A stretch of 64,000 bases of DNA from Paractinoplanes lichenicola (GCF_016785085.1 NZ_JAENHO010000011.1:1-64000); one strand, 5' to 3'. Numbered from the stretch's first letter, positions 50,667 through 59,816 are shown. Notes: generated by a model not told the origin, from the letters alone. Made by a program: numbers and translations.

Positions 50667-50962
50667 GCGTCCCCCAAAAGGATTTTGTCGTCGTCGATCA
50701 GGACGTCGTAGACGGTCAGGTCGGGCTGGCCGCTGAGCGAGCAGCCGGTGGTCAAATCCCAGGCGTTGAGGTGCAGCGGGCACAGCACCTGCTTGAGGTC
50801 GATCTGGCCGTCGGCGAGGGGGCCGCCCTTGTGCGGGCAGACCGCCTGGGTCGCGCGCAGCGAGCCGTCGCGCAGCCGGAAGACCGCGATCATCTGCCCG
50901 TCGACGGCGAACGCGCGTCCCTCGCCGGGCGGGATCTCGTCGACGCGGCCGATGACCCTCAC
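50663..50962 (-). CDS. nirD: Nitrite reductase small subunit NirD
   Basis: 99 residues, a Rieske-type domain: CPHKGGPLADGQ and CPLHLNAWDLTTG provide the two Cys and two His ligands of a [2Fe-2S] cluster. With NirB it makes NAD(P)H-dependent assimilatory nitrite reductase. GTG 50962 overlaps the nirB stop as GTGA; the stop overlaps narK. Confidence 0.9.
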   Translation of the reverse strand: MRVIGRVDEIPPGEGRAFAVDGQMIAVFRLRDGSLRATQAVCPHKGGPLADGQIDLKQVLCPLHLNAWDLTTGCSLSGQPDLTVYDVLIDDDKILLGDA

Positions 50963-53397
50963 GTCAGCACCGTCAGCGGCAACGACGTACGGAACTGGCC
51001 CGGGGTCGCCGGTTGGTCGCGGTCCTTCCACGGGTCGCGATACGCCGCCACCGAGGCGTCCATGGCCGCGTCGAGGCCGGCCGCGATGCCGTCCTTGTCG
51101 TCGACCACGATTTCCCGTACGCGGTCGATCCCGACCCGCGGCACGAAGGCGTAGGTGCGCTCGAGCCAGTTCGCGTTCTCCCGGTAGTACTGCAGGAACC
51201 GGCCGGTCAGCACCATCACTTCGGCGGCGCTGCCCACGGTCGTCAGCAGGTCGCCCTTGCGGATGTGGGCCCCGGCCGCGCCGCCGACGTAGATCTCCCA
51301 CTTACCGCCGTCGATGGCGACCACACCGAGGTCTTTCACGTACGCCTCGGCGCAGTTGCGCGGGCAGCCGGTGACCGCGAGCTTCATCTTCCCCGGCCCC
51401 TCGATGCCCTGATAGCGCTCCTCGAGCGCGATGCCCAGGGCCGTCGAGTCCCCCACCCCGAACCGGCAGAAGTCCGAGCCGACGCAGGTCTTGACCGTGC
51501 GGAAGCTCTTCCCGTACGCCCAGCCCGACGGCATGTCGAGGTCGGCCCACACCTCGGGCAGCTTCTCCTTGGGGATGCCCAGCAGGTCGATGCGCTGGCC
51601 GCCGGTCAGCTTGACCATGGGCACGTCGTGCTTCTCGGCCACCTCGGCGATCCGGCGCAGCTGGGCCGGGGTGGTGACGCCGCCCTTCATCTGCGGCACG
51701 ACCGAGAAGGTGCCGTCGCGCTGGATGTTGGCGTGCACGCGGTCGTTGATGAACCGGGCGTCGCGCTCGTCGACGTAGTCGCCGCCCCACATCATCTTGA
51801 GCAGCGAGGCCAGGCCCATCTTGCTCTTGGCATCCTCCTCCCCGCCCAGTTTGGCGAAGACCGATGACACCGATCTCAAGTCGTGCACGCGGATCGCGTT
51901 CATCAGCTCGGGCTTGGGCATCGGGATGCCGGGCACGTAGTAGCTCGCGGCCGGGTCCTCCTCGACCTCGCCCCCGGCGGCCCATTCGACGATCCGCTGC
52001 ACGATCGGCTTGCACGTGCCGCAGCCCTTGCCGGCACGGGTCTTGTCCATCACCCCGCTGACCGTCTTGCAGCCCTGCTGGACGGTCGCGCAGATCGCGC
52101 CCTTGCTGACGCCGTTGCAGTTGCAGACCTGCTCGTCGTCGGCCATGTCCTCGACCTTGACCTCGCCCGCCGGGCCGCCCAGGTCGAACATCAGCTCGGC
52201 CCGTTCCTCGGGCAGCGCGAGCCCGCGGTCGAAGGCCTGCATGAGGAACGCGACCTTCTTGACGTCGCCGACCATGGTGGCCCCGACGAGCCGGCCGTCG
52301 CGGATGATGACGTTCTTGTAGATGCCCTTCGCGGGCTCGGTGAACGTCAGCGACTCGTCGTCGTCGCGCTCCGGTTCCTTGAGCCCCATCGAGGCCACGT
52401 CGACCCCGGCCACCTTGAGCTTCGTGGCCACCTGGGAGCCGTGATACTCGGCCAGCGGGTTCGTCCCGGTCAGGTGATCGGCGAGCACCTTGGCCTGATC
52501 CCAGAGCGGAGCGACCAGCCCGTACGTCTCCCCGCGGTGCTGGGCGCACTCCCCCACCGCGTAGACGTCGTCCTCGTCGCGTACCCGCATCCGGTCGTCG
52601 ACCACGATTCCCCGTTCGACGGCGAACCCGCTGGCCGCGGCCATCTCGGCGTTGGCCCGGATCCCGGCCGCCACCACGACCACGTCGCACTCGATGACCC
52701 GGCCGTCGTCGAGCTTGACCCCGGTCACCGCGTGCTTGCCGAGGATCTCGGTCGTGCGGCCGTTGACCACCACCTCGATGCCGAGCCTGGCCTCGACGCT
52801 CTGCTTGAGCATGCCCCCGGCCACCTCGTTGAGCTGGGCGTTCATCAGGTGGCCGGCGGCGTGGATCAGGGTCACGTGCGGGAGGTGGCTCTGCAGGCCG
52901 CGGGCCGCTTCGAGACCGAGCAGGCCGCCGCCGATGACGACGGCGCGCTGGTGCTCCTTGGCGTACCGGATCATCGCCCGGGTGTCGTCGAGCGTGCGGA
53001 ACGCGAACACGCCCTGGTGGTAGCCGCGGCCGGGCCGGTGGAGGCCCGGGATCGGGGGCACGAAGGCGCGGCTGCCGGTGGCGATGATCAGCTTGTCGTA
53101 CGGGGTGGCCGTGCCGTCGGCCGCGTGGACCGTTCGCGCGAGCCGGTCGATGCGCTCGATCCGGGTGCCGGTGTGCAGCGTGATGCCGTGGCCAACGTAC
53201 CAGGAGAGGTCGTTGAGGAAGATCCCGGACTCGTCCTCCACGCCCGCGAGGACGTTGGAGAGCATGATCCGGTTGTAGTTCCCGTACGGCTCGTCGCCGA
53301 ACATGGTGATGTCGAAGTCGCCGCCGCGGGCGAGGATCTCCTCGACCGTACGGGCGCCGGCCATGCCGTTGCCGATGACCACCAGGCGTTGGCGCAT
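50959..53397 (-). CDS. nirB: Nitrite reductase large subunit NirB
   Basis: 812 residues. FAD/NAD domains (VVIGNGMAGARTVEEIL; VVIGGGLLGLEAARGL), a BFD-type [2Fe-2S] domain (CNCNGVSKGAI...GCGTCKP), then the siroheme/4Fe-4S domain (TCVGSDFCRFG...TGCPRNCAEA). It reduces nitrite to ammonium with six electrons from NAD(P)H. The ATG overlaps the nitrate reductase stop as TGATG. Confidence 0.95.
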   Translation of the reverse strand: MRQRLVVIGNGMAGARTVEEILARGGDFDITMFGDEPYGNYNRIMLSNVLAGVEDESGIFLNDLSWYVGHGITLHTGTRIERIDRLARTVHAADGTATPYDKLIIATGSRAFVPPIPGLHRPGRGYHQGVFAFRTLDDTRAMIRYAKEHQRAVVIGGGLLGLEAARGLQSHLPHVTLIHAAGHLMNAQLNEVAGGMLKQSVEARLGIEVVVNGRTTEILGKHAVTGVKLDDGRVIECDVVVVAAGIRANAEMAAASGFAVERGIVVDDRMRVRDEDDVYAVGECAQHRGETYGLVAPLWDQAKVLADHLTGTNPLAEYHGSQVATKLKVAGVDVASMGLKEPERDDDESLTFTEPAKGIYKNVIIRDGRLVGATMVGDVKKVAFLMQAFDRGLALPEERAELMFDLGGPAGEVKVEDMADDEQVCNCNGVSKGAICATVQQGCKTVSGVMDKTRAGKGCGTCKPIVQRIVEWAAGGEVEEDPAASYYVPGIPMPKPELMNAIRVHDLRSVSSVFAKLGGEEDAKSKMGLASLLKMMWGGDYVDERDARFINDRVHANIQRDGTFSVVPQMKGGVTTPAQLRRIAEVAEKHDVPMVKLTGGQRIDLLGIPKEKLPEVWADLDMPSGWAYGKSFRTVKTCVGSDFCRFGVGDSTALGIALEERYQGIEGPGKMKLAVTGCPRNCAEAYVKDLGVVAIDGGKWEIYVGGAAGAHIRKGDLLTTVGSAAEVMVLTGRFLQYYRENANWLERTYAFVPRVGIDRVREIVVDDKDGIAAGLDAAMDASVAAYRDPWKDRDQPATPGQFRTSLPLTVLT

Positions 53398-55430
53398 CAG
53401 TCGGTTCCTTCCTTGTGCAAGGTGATCGTCACCGCGCAGGCCTTGAAGGCGGGCATGCGCGAGTGCGGGTCGAGGGCGGGGTTGGTCAGCGCGTTGGCGC
53501 CGGGCCAGTGGAAGGGGGCGAAGACGGTGTCCGGGCGGATGCCGTCGGTGAGCCGGGCCCGCAGCACCGCGGCGCCGCGGCGGCTGCGCAGCTCGACCAG
53601 GTCGCCGTCGGCGATGCCGTGCCGTCGGGCCAGGTCGGGGTGGATCTCGGCGCGGGGCTCGGGCAGCGCCACGGTGAGCGCCTTGACCCGCCGGGTCTGG
53701 TTGCCGCTCTGGTAGTGCTGCATGTTGCGCCCGGTCGTCAGGACGTACGGGAAGGCTTTGTCGGGCATTTCCGCGGGGTCCTGGTGGACGACGGGGAGGA
53801 GCCGCGCTTTCCCGGTCGGCGTCGGGAAGCTGTCCGCAAAAAGGCGAGGCGTGCCCGGATGGTCCTCGGCGGGGCAGGGCCAGAAGATGCCGTCCTCCCG
53901 CTCGATCCGCTCGTACGTGATTCCGGCGTAGTCGGCGATCCCCCCGGCGCTGGCCCGGCGCAGCTCCTCGAAGACCGTGCGCGGGTCGCTGGACTCCTCG
54001 CGGCCGAGCCGCCGGGACAGCTCGGCCAGCACCTCGAGGTCGGTCCTCACGTCCGGGGGCGGCGGCAACGCGCGCTTGCGGCGGAGCACGCGACCCTCGA
54101 GGTTGGTCATCGTGCCCTCCTCCTCGGCCCACTGGGCGGCCGGCAGGACGACGTCGGCCAGTTCGGCGGTCTCGGAGAGGAAGATGTCGGAGACGACGAG
54201 GAAGTCGAGCTTCTCGAGCTGCCGCCGGATCCGGTTGCTGTTCGGGGCGCTGACCGCGATGTTGCTCGCCAGCACCAGCAGGACCTTGAGGCGGTCGTCG
54301 GTGAGCATCTCGTACGCGCTCCGGCCGGGCCCCGGCAGCTCGTCCGGGTCGATGCCCCACACCTTCGCGACGTGCTCTCGTGCCGCGGGATCGTCGAGCT
54401 TGCGATAGCCGGGGAGCTGGTCGGCCTTCTGCCCGTGCTCGCGGCCGCCCTGCCCGTTGCCCTGGCCGGTGATCGTCCCGTACCCGGAGAAGGGTTTGCC
54501 GACCAGCCCGAGGGCCAGCGCCAGATTGAGATACGCCTGGGCCGTGTCGGTGCCGTTGCTGTGCTGCTCGGCGCCGCGCGCGGTCAGGATCATCGCCGGC
54601 CCCTCGGTGGCCAGCATTCTCGCGACGTGTCTCAGCCGGCCCTCGGGTACGCCGGTCATCCGCTCGACCCGGCCGGGCCAGTACGCGGTGACGGCCTGCG
54701 CCACCGCCTCGAACCCGGTCGTGCGCCGTTCGATGTAGTCCGCGTCGACATAGCCCTCGCGGATCGCGATGTGCAGCAAACCGTTGGCCAGGGCCAGATC
54801 CGTGCCCGGCAGCGGCTGCAGATGCAGGTGGGCGCCGGCCGCCGTCTTGGTCCGCCGCGGGTCGACGACGATGAAGCGGGTGCCCTCCAGGTATTGCATG
54901 CTGGGCGGCATCGCCTCGGCCGGGTTCGCGCCCACGATCAGCACCGTGTTCGCGCCCGCCACGTCCTCGAGCGGGAACGGCAGGCCGCGGTCGATCCCCA
55001 GCGAGCGGTTGGCCGCCGTGGCCGCGCTCGACATGCAGAACCGGCCGTTGTAGTCGATCGACGAGCTCCTGAGCGACACCCGGACGAACTTCCCGAGCGC
55101 GTACGCCTTCTCGTTGGTCAGCCCGCCACCGCCGAACGCGCCCACGCTGTCCCGGCCGTACGTGGTCTGGGCCTGGTGAATCGCCTCGACGATCCGGTCG
55201 AAGGCCTCGTCCCAGGACGCCTCGCGCAGGCCGTGGCCCTTGCGGACGAGCGGGGTGAGCAGCCTGTCCCGGTGGTCGAGCAGGTCGGCGGCCGAGAAGC
55301 CCTTGGCGCACAGGCCCCCCTTGTTGACCGGGAAGTCGCGCGGTTCCAGCCTGACCCGCGGGATCTCGGGGGTCAGCGTCATGCCGCACTGCAGGGCGCA
55401 GTAGGGGCAATGCGTATCGGTCGCCGTCAC
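53397..55430 (-). CDS. nasC: Assimilatory nitrate reductase, molybdopterin subunit
   Basis: 677 residues from GTG 55430. A 4Fe-4S motif CPYCALQCGM...GGLCAKG opens the protein; the molybdopterin domains follow (VVDPRRTKTAAGAHLHLQPLPGTDLAL; VLASNIAVSAPN). It reduces nitrate to nitrite in the cytoplasm. It lacks the C-terminal BFD-type domain of some NasC/NarB enzymes, so the electron donor must be a separate protein. It is 68 bp downstream of the chelatase gene and overlaps nirB. Confidence 0.9.
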   Translation of the reverse strand: MTATDTHCPYCALQCGMTLTPEIPRVRLEPRDFPVNKGGLCAKGFSAADLLDHRDRLLTPLVRKGHGLREASWDEAFDRIVEAIHQAQTTYGRDSVGAFGGGGLTNEKAYALGKFVRVSLRSSSIDYNGRFCMSSAATAANRSLGIDRGLPFPLEDVAGANTVLIVGANPAEAMPPSMQYLEGTRFIVVDPRRTKTAAGAHLHLQPLPGTDLALANGLLHIAIREGYVDADYIERRTTGFEAVAQAVTAYWPGRVERMTGVPEGRLRHVARMLATEGPAMILTARGAEQHSNGTDTAQAYLNLALALGLVGKPFSGYGTITGQGNGQGGREHGQKADQLPGYRKLDDPAAREHVAKVWGIDPDELPGPGRSAYEMLTDDRLKVLLVLASNIAVSAPNSNRIRRQLEKLDFLVVSDIFLSETAELADVVLPAAQWAEEEGTMTNLEGRVLRRKRALPPPPDVRTDLEVLAELSRRLGREESSDPRTVFEELRRASAGGIADYAGITYERIEREDGIFWPCPAEDHPGTPRLFADSFPTPTGKARLLPVVHQDPAEMPDKAFPYVLTTGRNMQHYQSGNQTRRVKALTVALPEPRAEIHPDLARRHGIADGDLVELRSRRGAAVLRARLTDGIRPDTVFAPFHWPGANALTNPALDPHSRMPAFKACAVTITLHKEGTD

Positions 55431-55498
55431 ACCCCGAATACTCGGGACCGTTTGTTTACCGGCGGGACCGGTGCCGTTGCGCCGACGTACGGAAATCC

Positions 55499-56284
55499 CT
55501 ACAAGCGGGCGGCGGCCGTTGTGAGAACCGAGTCGTAGCGTCGCAGGACAAGATCGGTTACGGCGGGGTCCTCGCAGAGCGGCGGGGTCACGTGGTCGGC
55601 GCCGGACTTGTGGAGGGTGCGGTAGAAGAGGCCGTCGGCCAGGAGGTAGGCGGCTATCGCGATGCGGCGTGCTCCGCGGGCGCGGAGGGCGGCTACTACG
55701 TCGGGGACGCGGGGGCCGGGGCCGGAGACGTAGCCGACGTGTGCGTTGTCCACATAGACGGTGTCTACGGCTGGGCCTGTGGATGACTCCGGTTCGTGCG
55801 GCCGGAATCGGGTAGCGTCCGCGCCGAGTTCTCTGCCCTTGGGTGGGCGGGGGAGGTGGTGGCACCCCGGCGATCTTGAAGTGAGGTCGGCGGCGAGCAT
55901 CTCGACGTCGGCCCGCCAGGCGGGGTCCGAGGAACCGGCGGCGGCCAGCACCACGGCGTCGGCGGGTGGCAGGTGGCGCAGCAGGCTGTCGCGCAGCACG
56001 TCGTCGGGGCCGAGCGGGCGGCTCACGCGCGACGGAAGGCCGGCCACGGCATCGGCGATGTCCACCCGTACGTGATATCCGGCCGACAGCAGCAGCGGGA
56101 CCACGACGGCGTCCGGGATGAGCGGGGCCACCTCGGCGATGCGGGGCTCCTGCACGTCGGCGTAGCAGAGGCGCACGTCCAGGCCGGGCCGGCGGGCGGC
56201 CACCCGGGCGACCAGGTCGCGGATCTGGGCCTGACCGGCGGGGCTGCGGGTGCCGTGGGCGACGGCGATCAGGGTGGGTGTCAC
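55499..56284 (-). CDS. cbiX: Sirohydrochlorin chelatase (CbiX/SirB type)
   Basis: 261 residues with two CbiX half-domains: LIAVAHGTRSPAGQAQIRDL and VVPLLLSAGYHVRVDI (catalytic His in each), then VDNAHVGYVSGPGPRVPDVV and IAAYLLADGLFYRTL. It inserts Fe2+ (or Co2+) into sirohydrochlorin; here the product siroheme serves NirB. GTG 56284 overlaps the nnaR stop as GTGA. Confidence 0.9.
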   Translation of the reverse strand: MTPTLIAVAHGTRSPAGQAQIRDLVARVAARRPGLDVRLCYADVQEPRIAEVAPLIPDAVVVPLLLSAGYHVRVDIADAVAGLPSRVSRPLGPDDVLRDSLLRHLPPADAVVLAAAGSSDPAWRADVEMLAADLTSRSPGCHHLPRPPKGRELGADATRFRPHEPESSTGPAVDTVYVDNAHVGYVSGPGPRVPDVVAALRARGARRIAIAAYLLADGLFYRTLHKSGADHVTPPLCEDPAVTDLVLRRYDSVLTTAAARL

Positions 56285-57393
56285 GCGGCCGGCTCGTCCA
56301 GGCGCAGGCGGTAACCGCGTTTGATCACGGTTTCGATGTGGCGGCCGGAGCCCAGGGCCGTCCGCAGGCGGGCCACGGCCACGTCGACCGCGTGCCCGTC
56401 GTTGCCCCGGGGCAGCGCCGCGATCAGCTGGTCCTTCGAGACGACCACGCCGGGCCGGGCCGCCAGCGACGTCAGGATCGCCATCGCGGCCGGGGCCAGG
56501 GTGTGCGCCGCGCCGTCGATCAGGACGGCGTGACCGCGCATCTCCAGGGTGGAACCGGCCACCCGCAGCTTGACCGAGCGGCGCGGCAGCTCGTCGGTGA
56601 CGGTCTTGATCAGCGCGCCGAGCCGGTAGCGGGCGGGCATCACCACGGGGATGCCGCGCTCGGCGAGCGGGCCGGCGGTCACGGGCCCGACACAGGCGGC
56701 CAGGGTCGCGCCCGAGCCGAGCCGGTCGAGCGCGGCCGGGGCCGACTCCCCCGCCACGCGCAGGAACGCCTTGGCCGCGGGCGCGCTGGTGAACGTCACG
56801 GCGTCGATCTGGCCGGCCACGATCTGCTCGGCCAGGCGGCGGACGGGGGAAAGGTCCGGCGGCAGCACCCAGCGATAGACGGGCACCTCGACCACGGCCG
56901 CGCCGGCCCCGCGCAGGGCGGCCACGAAAGCCGTCTGCGGCTCGCCGTGTTCCTGCACCACGATGCGCAGCCCGGCCACGCCCGCGGCGAGCAGCCGCTC
57001 GAGGATCTCGTCGGTCGACTCGGTCTGCGCCGCCCACTCCTCGCTGAGGCCGGCGGCCCGGATGGCGCCGCACGGCTTGGGGCCGCGGGCCACGATGCGG
57101 GCCCGGCCCAGCACCTCGCGCAGCTGGTCGCCCAGCCCCCAGCCCTCGGCGGCCTCCAGCCAGCCGCGGAAGCCGAAGCCCGTGGTCGCCACGACCAGGT
57201 CGGGGGCGAGCCCGATGCAGGCGGCGGTGGCGGCGTGCAGGGCGTCGTCGTCGGCCAGCGGGACGATCGAGATCGCGGACGCCGTGACGACCCGGGCGCC
57301 GCGCCGGGTGAGCAGCGCGGCCATCTCGTCGCGCCGCCGCTCGGCGGTCACGGCGACAGTGAAGCCGGTCAGCACACCCTCAGTCATCGACAC
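56281..57393 (-). CDS. nnaR: HemD-like / winged-helix nitrate regulator (NnaR type)
   Basis: 370 residues. Residues about 10-265 are a uroporphyrinogen-III synthase domain (TGFTVAVTAERRRDEMAALL; VTFTSAPAAKAFL; ACVGPVTAGPL). Residues about 275-370 are an OmpR-type winged helix (SLAARPGVVVSKDQLIAALP; VDVAVARLRTALGSGRHIETVIKRGYRL). This fusion is the actinobacterial nitrate regulator NnaR, which acts with GlnR on narK/nirB-type genes in streptomycetes and mycobacteria. It is first in the operon. Whether the HemD domain is catalytic is unclear. Confidence 0.85.
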   Translation of the reverse strand: MSMTEGVLTGFTVAVTAERRRDEMAALLTRRGARVVTASAISIVPLADDDALHAATAACIGLAPDLVVATTGFGFRGWLEAAEGWGLGDQLREVLGRARIVARGPKPCGAIRAAGLSEEWAAQTESTDEILERLLAAGVAGLRIVVQEHGEPQTAFVAALRGAGAAVVEVPVYRWVLPPDLSPVRRLAEQIVAGQIDAVTFTSAPAAKAFLRVAGESAPAALDRLGSGATLAACVGPVTAGPLAERGIPVVMPARYRLGALIKTVTDELPRRSVKLRVAGSTLEMRGHAVLIDGAAHTLAPAAMAILTSLAARPGVVVSKDQLIAALPRGNDGHAVDVAVARLRTALGSGRHIETVIKRGYRLRLDEPAA

Positions 57394-57484
57394 GATGCCA
57401 GCGTCACCAGGGCCGGTTTCGGTCGCGTCGTCGCCGTGTTTCGCCTCCGATAAGCGAGTGTCACAAATCGAGCCGGCGCCGTTG

Positions 57485-57667
57485 TTAGGCGCTCTCGTCC
57501 TGGATCCGGCGCACGGCCGCCAATAGGTGGAACACCTCGATCCGGCCGTCCAGGAAGCCCATCCGATAGTCGGCGCCGGTGACGGGGTCGTGCGCCCGTA
57601 CGGGGTCGCGCCGGCCCGCGATGCCGTCCTTGCGCCCGGTGTCGTACGCGAGAAAGAGGTCGTCCAT
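57485..57667 (-). CDS. Tiny protein, paralogue of the upstream gene
   Basis: 60 residues: AYDTGRKDGIAGRRD, DYRMGFLDGRIEVFHLLAAVRRI. It aligns closely with the product of the adjacent gene (AYDEGRADGVAGRKD; DYRVGLADGQLAVFEAELIAAIRK). Both share the GRxDGxAGRxD and DYRxGxxDG motifs. The ATG at 57667 lies two bases after the stop of the upstream gene, so translation is coupled. Function unknown. Confidence 0.7.
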   Translation of the reverse strand: MDDLFLAYDTGRKDGIAGRRDPVRAHDPVTGADYRMGFLDGRIEVFHLLAAVRRIQDESA

Positions 57668-57669
57668 CG

Positions 57670-57855
57670 TCAGTTCTTGCCGTCCATGGCCTTGCGGATC
57701 GCGGCGATCAGCTCGGCCTCGAACACGGCGAGCTGCCCGTCGGCCAGACCGACCCGGTAGTCGGGGTCGTCGCCGCGCCCGTGGTCCTTGCGACCGGCGA
57801 CGCCGTCGGCCCGGCCCTCGTCGTACGCCTGCAGGGCGAAATCCGCGCTGTCCAT
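57670..57855 (-). CDS. Tiny protein, first of a tandem paralogous pair
   Basis: 61 residues from ATG 57855, preceded by GAGGAGG (57861-57867 on the plus strand as CCTCCTC) five bases upstream. The core is AYDEGRADGVAGRKDHGRGD followed by DYRVGLADGQLAVFEAELIAAIR. It is highly acidic and probably helical. The downstream gene is a duplicate at about 40-50% identity by eye. A palindrome overlaps its ribosome-binding site. No family is recognised. Confidence 0.7.
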   Translation of the reverse strand: MDSADFALQAYDEGRADGVAGRKDHGRGDDPDYRVGLADGQLAVFEAELIAAIRKAMDGKN

Positions 57856-57864
57856 CCCGTCCTC

Positions 57865-57891
57865 CTCGAACGCTCCTGTCGCGCGTTCGAG
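57865..57891 (-). promoter_or_regulatory. Stem-loop overlapping the Shine-Dalgarno site of the tiny-protein gene
   Basis: CTCGAACG (57865-57872) and CGTTCGAG (57884-57891) are an 8-bp perfect inverted repeat with an 11-base loop. The last three bases of the stem (GAG on the minus strand) are the first bases of the GAGGAGG site. The hairpin could therefore control translation, or it could be a dimeric operator. CGTTCG-CT-CGAACG also occurs before the NACHT gene. Confidence 0.4.
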
Positions 57892-58051
57892 CGCAGACAC
57901 CGCGAATCAATCTCACACGCGCGGCCCCGGAATCCCACCGGTCGATTCGCCCGGCCCGAAACACTAAAGTTCCCGGTCAAGAGCGCGTTCGGCCAAAAAA
58001 TCATTCACAGCGACACGTACGGTTGTCGCCCGCAGACGGAGAGTGAGAAGC

Positions 58052-58555
58052 GTGGAGATTCTCGACGGGCCGGTGGTCGAGACGGCACCCGAGCGCCACA
58101 CGGCCGGCATCCGGATCGTCACCCCGTTCCGCGGCATGTTCGCGGTCCGCGACAAGCTGATGACCGAGCTGTACGGCTGGCTCGACGAGCGCGGCGCCGA
58201 CTACGGGCGCACGTTCCTGCGCTTGCAGGTGGTGGCGATGGAGAGCGACATGGAGCTCGAGGTCGGCGTGCTGACCGACAAGCCGATCGACGGCGACGGC
58301 CGGATCGAGCCGGGCACGCTGCCCGCCGGCGACTACGCGATCCTGCGCTTCGTCGGTCACGGCCGCCGGGCCAACAGCACCCTGATCAACTGGATCCGCG
58401 CCGAGGGGCTACCGATGGACGTCGACGAGAACCCGGCGGGTGACCGGTTCGGCGGCCGCTACGAGATGTACCTGACGGATCCGCGATCCGAACGCATGAA
58501 GACGAAATGGCAGATCGAGCTGGGCATTCATCTGGATCTCTTGACAGCCCGGTGA
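58052..58555 (+). CDS. GyrI-like small-molecule-binding protein
   Basis: 167 residues. The pattern ERHTAGIRIVTPFRGMF, a central EVGVLTDKPI and the late GRYEMYLTDPR place it in the GyrI-like/AraC effector-binding fold. Such proteins bind small aromatic compounds or gyrase. GTG 58052 is ten bases after GGAG and is preferred over GTG 58043. It is divergent from the tiny-protein pair. Confidence 0.7.
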   Translation: MEILDGPVVETAPERHTAGIRIVTPFRGMFAVRDKLMTELYGWLDERGADYGRTFLRLQVVAMESDMELEVGVLTDKPIDGDGRIEPGTLPAGDYAILRFVGHGRRANSTLINWIRAEGLPMDVDENPAGDRFGGRYEMYLTDPRSERMKTKWQIELGIHLDLLTAR

Positions 58556-58582
58556 GCGGCTGAAACCCTGCGTGTCGGGGTG

Positions 58583-59770
58583 ATGACGCGACGTGCTGAA
58601 GGGGTGGTCAGGATCGACATGCGGAGCCCCCGGCTCACCGGCCTGCTGGAAGCCACCACGTCCAAGGACCGCCTGTGGGCCGAGCTCACCGCCGCCGGCA
58701 CCCCGCTGATCGAACCCTGGGACGACGGCCACTCGCTGGTCACGTTCCTGTGGCGGGGCGAGGCCGAGCGCGTCCGTGCCTGGTGGAGCATCGACGTCCC
58801 GCTCACCCGCATCCCCGGCACCGACATCTGGCACGGCTCCGAGGTGTTCCCGGCCACCCTGCGCACGATCTACAGCCTCGTGCAGGGCGACACCAAGGAT
58901 CTGCCGCGCTCCCCCGACGACACCGGCCCGGCCCAGCTCGACCGGGACAATCCGCTCACTGTCCACTTCGAGGCCGACCCGGCCGACCCGAGCGACTACG
59001 GCTGCTGGGCCTCCGAGCTGCGCCTGCCGGCCGCCCCGCGATCACCGTGGACCAAGCCGCGCCCCGAGGTGCCCGACGGCCGCTTGACCAGCGCTCAGCT
59101 GCGCCCCGACGTGCCCGTGACAACCTATTTCCCGTACGGGGTGGAGCCCGACGGCCTGCCGGTGCTCGTGATGTTCGACGGTTACAACGCCCAGACCCTG
59201 CTGCGCGTCCCGACGATCCTCGACAACCTGATCGCCGAGGGCCGCCTGCAGCCGATGGCCGCGCTGTTCGTCAGGGGCCGCGACGAGAACCGCCTGCGCG
59301 ATCTCACCCCCGGCCCGGCCGTCGACGACCTGATCGACGAGCTGATGCCGTGGGCCGAGTCCACGTTCGGCCTCGGTTCCCCGTACGGCGAGAACCTGGT
59401 CGCCGGCCAGTCCCGCGGCGGCCTGGTCGCCACCCACCTCGGCCTGCGCCGCCCCGACCTGTTCCGCGCCGTGATCGCCCAGTCGGCCAGCTTCTGGTGG
59501 CCCGCCCCGGCCGAGGGCGAGCCGGGCAAGCTGATCCGCGACGCCGAGCGCCTGGCCCACCCCGACGTCCGCTACTACCTCGACGTCGGCCGGATGGAGT
59601 CGGCGCCCGGCCCCAGCCAGGCCCCGTCCCAGCTCGACACGGTCCGCCGCATGCGCGACACCCTGCGCGAACGCCACTGCCAGGTCACGTACGCCGAATA
59701 CGACGGCGGCCACGACTACGTGAACTGGCGGTATCTCCTGCCCGAGGCCCTGATCGCCCTCAGCGAATAG
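58583..59770 (+). CDS. fes: Enterochelin esterase-like (Fes) hydrolase
   Basis: 395 residues. The N-terminal Fes-type domain (DRLWAELTAAGTPLIEPWDDG; LVTFLWRG) is followed by an esterase-D domain with nucleophile LVAGQSRGGLVATHL and His in YDGGHDYVNWRYLL. Fes cleaves ferric enterobactin-like triesters to release iron. No siderophore gene is nearby. ATG 58583 is used; ATG 58619 (AGGA six bases before) is an alternative that matches the start of homology. Confidence 0.8.
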   Translation: MTRRAEGVVRIDMRSPRLTGLLEATTSKDRLWAELTAAGTPLIEPWDDGHSLVTFLWRGEAERVRAWWSIDVPLTRIPGTDIWHGSEVFPATLRTIYSLVQGDTKDLPRSPDDTGPAQLDRDNPLTVHFEADPADPSDYGCWASELRLPAAPRSPWTKPRPEVPDGRLTSAQLRPDVPVTTYFPYGVEPDGLPVLVMFDGYNAQTLLRVPTILDNLIAEGRLQPMAALFVRGRDENRLRDLTPGPAVDDLIDELMPWAESTFGLGSPYGENLVAGQSRGGLVATHLGLRRPDLFRAVIAQSASFWWPAPAEGEPGKLIRDAERLAHPDVRYYLDVGRMESAPGPSQAPSQLDTVRRMRDTLRERHCQVTYAEYDGGHDYVNWRYLLPEALIALSE

Positions 59771-59787
59771 CCAGCAGTCCCTCGCCC

Positions 59788-59816
59788 TTGACGTTACCGG
59801 CAGTAACAGTTACTTC
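59788..59816 (+). promoter_or_regulatory. Probable tetR promoter with overlapping operator
   Basis: TTGACG (59788-59793) could be a -35 box, with a poor -10 (TACTTC at 59811-59816) 17 bases on. GTTAC-CGGCA-GTAAC (59793-59807) is an inverted repeat that overlaps the -35 to -10 gap, and another GTTAC follows at once. It precedes the TetR gene and is the likely autorepression site. Confidence 0.5.

Noticed and set aside
53415..55538. Very long plus-strand frame opposite the nitrate reductase gene
   Set aside because: Low-complexity Arg/Gly/Val/His composition is typical of an antisense shadow of a high-GC gene.
57394..57485. Possible GlnR box (GTGAC ... GAAAC) before nnaR
   Set aside because: The half-sites are about 17 bp apart rather than the usual six, so the match is poor.
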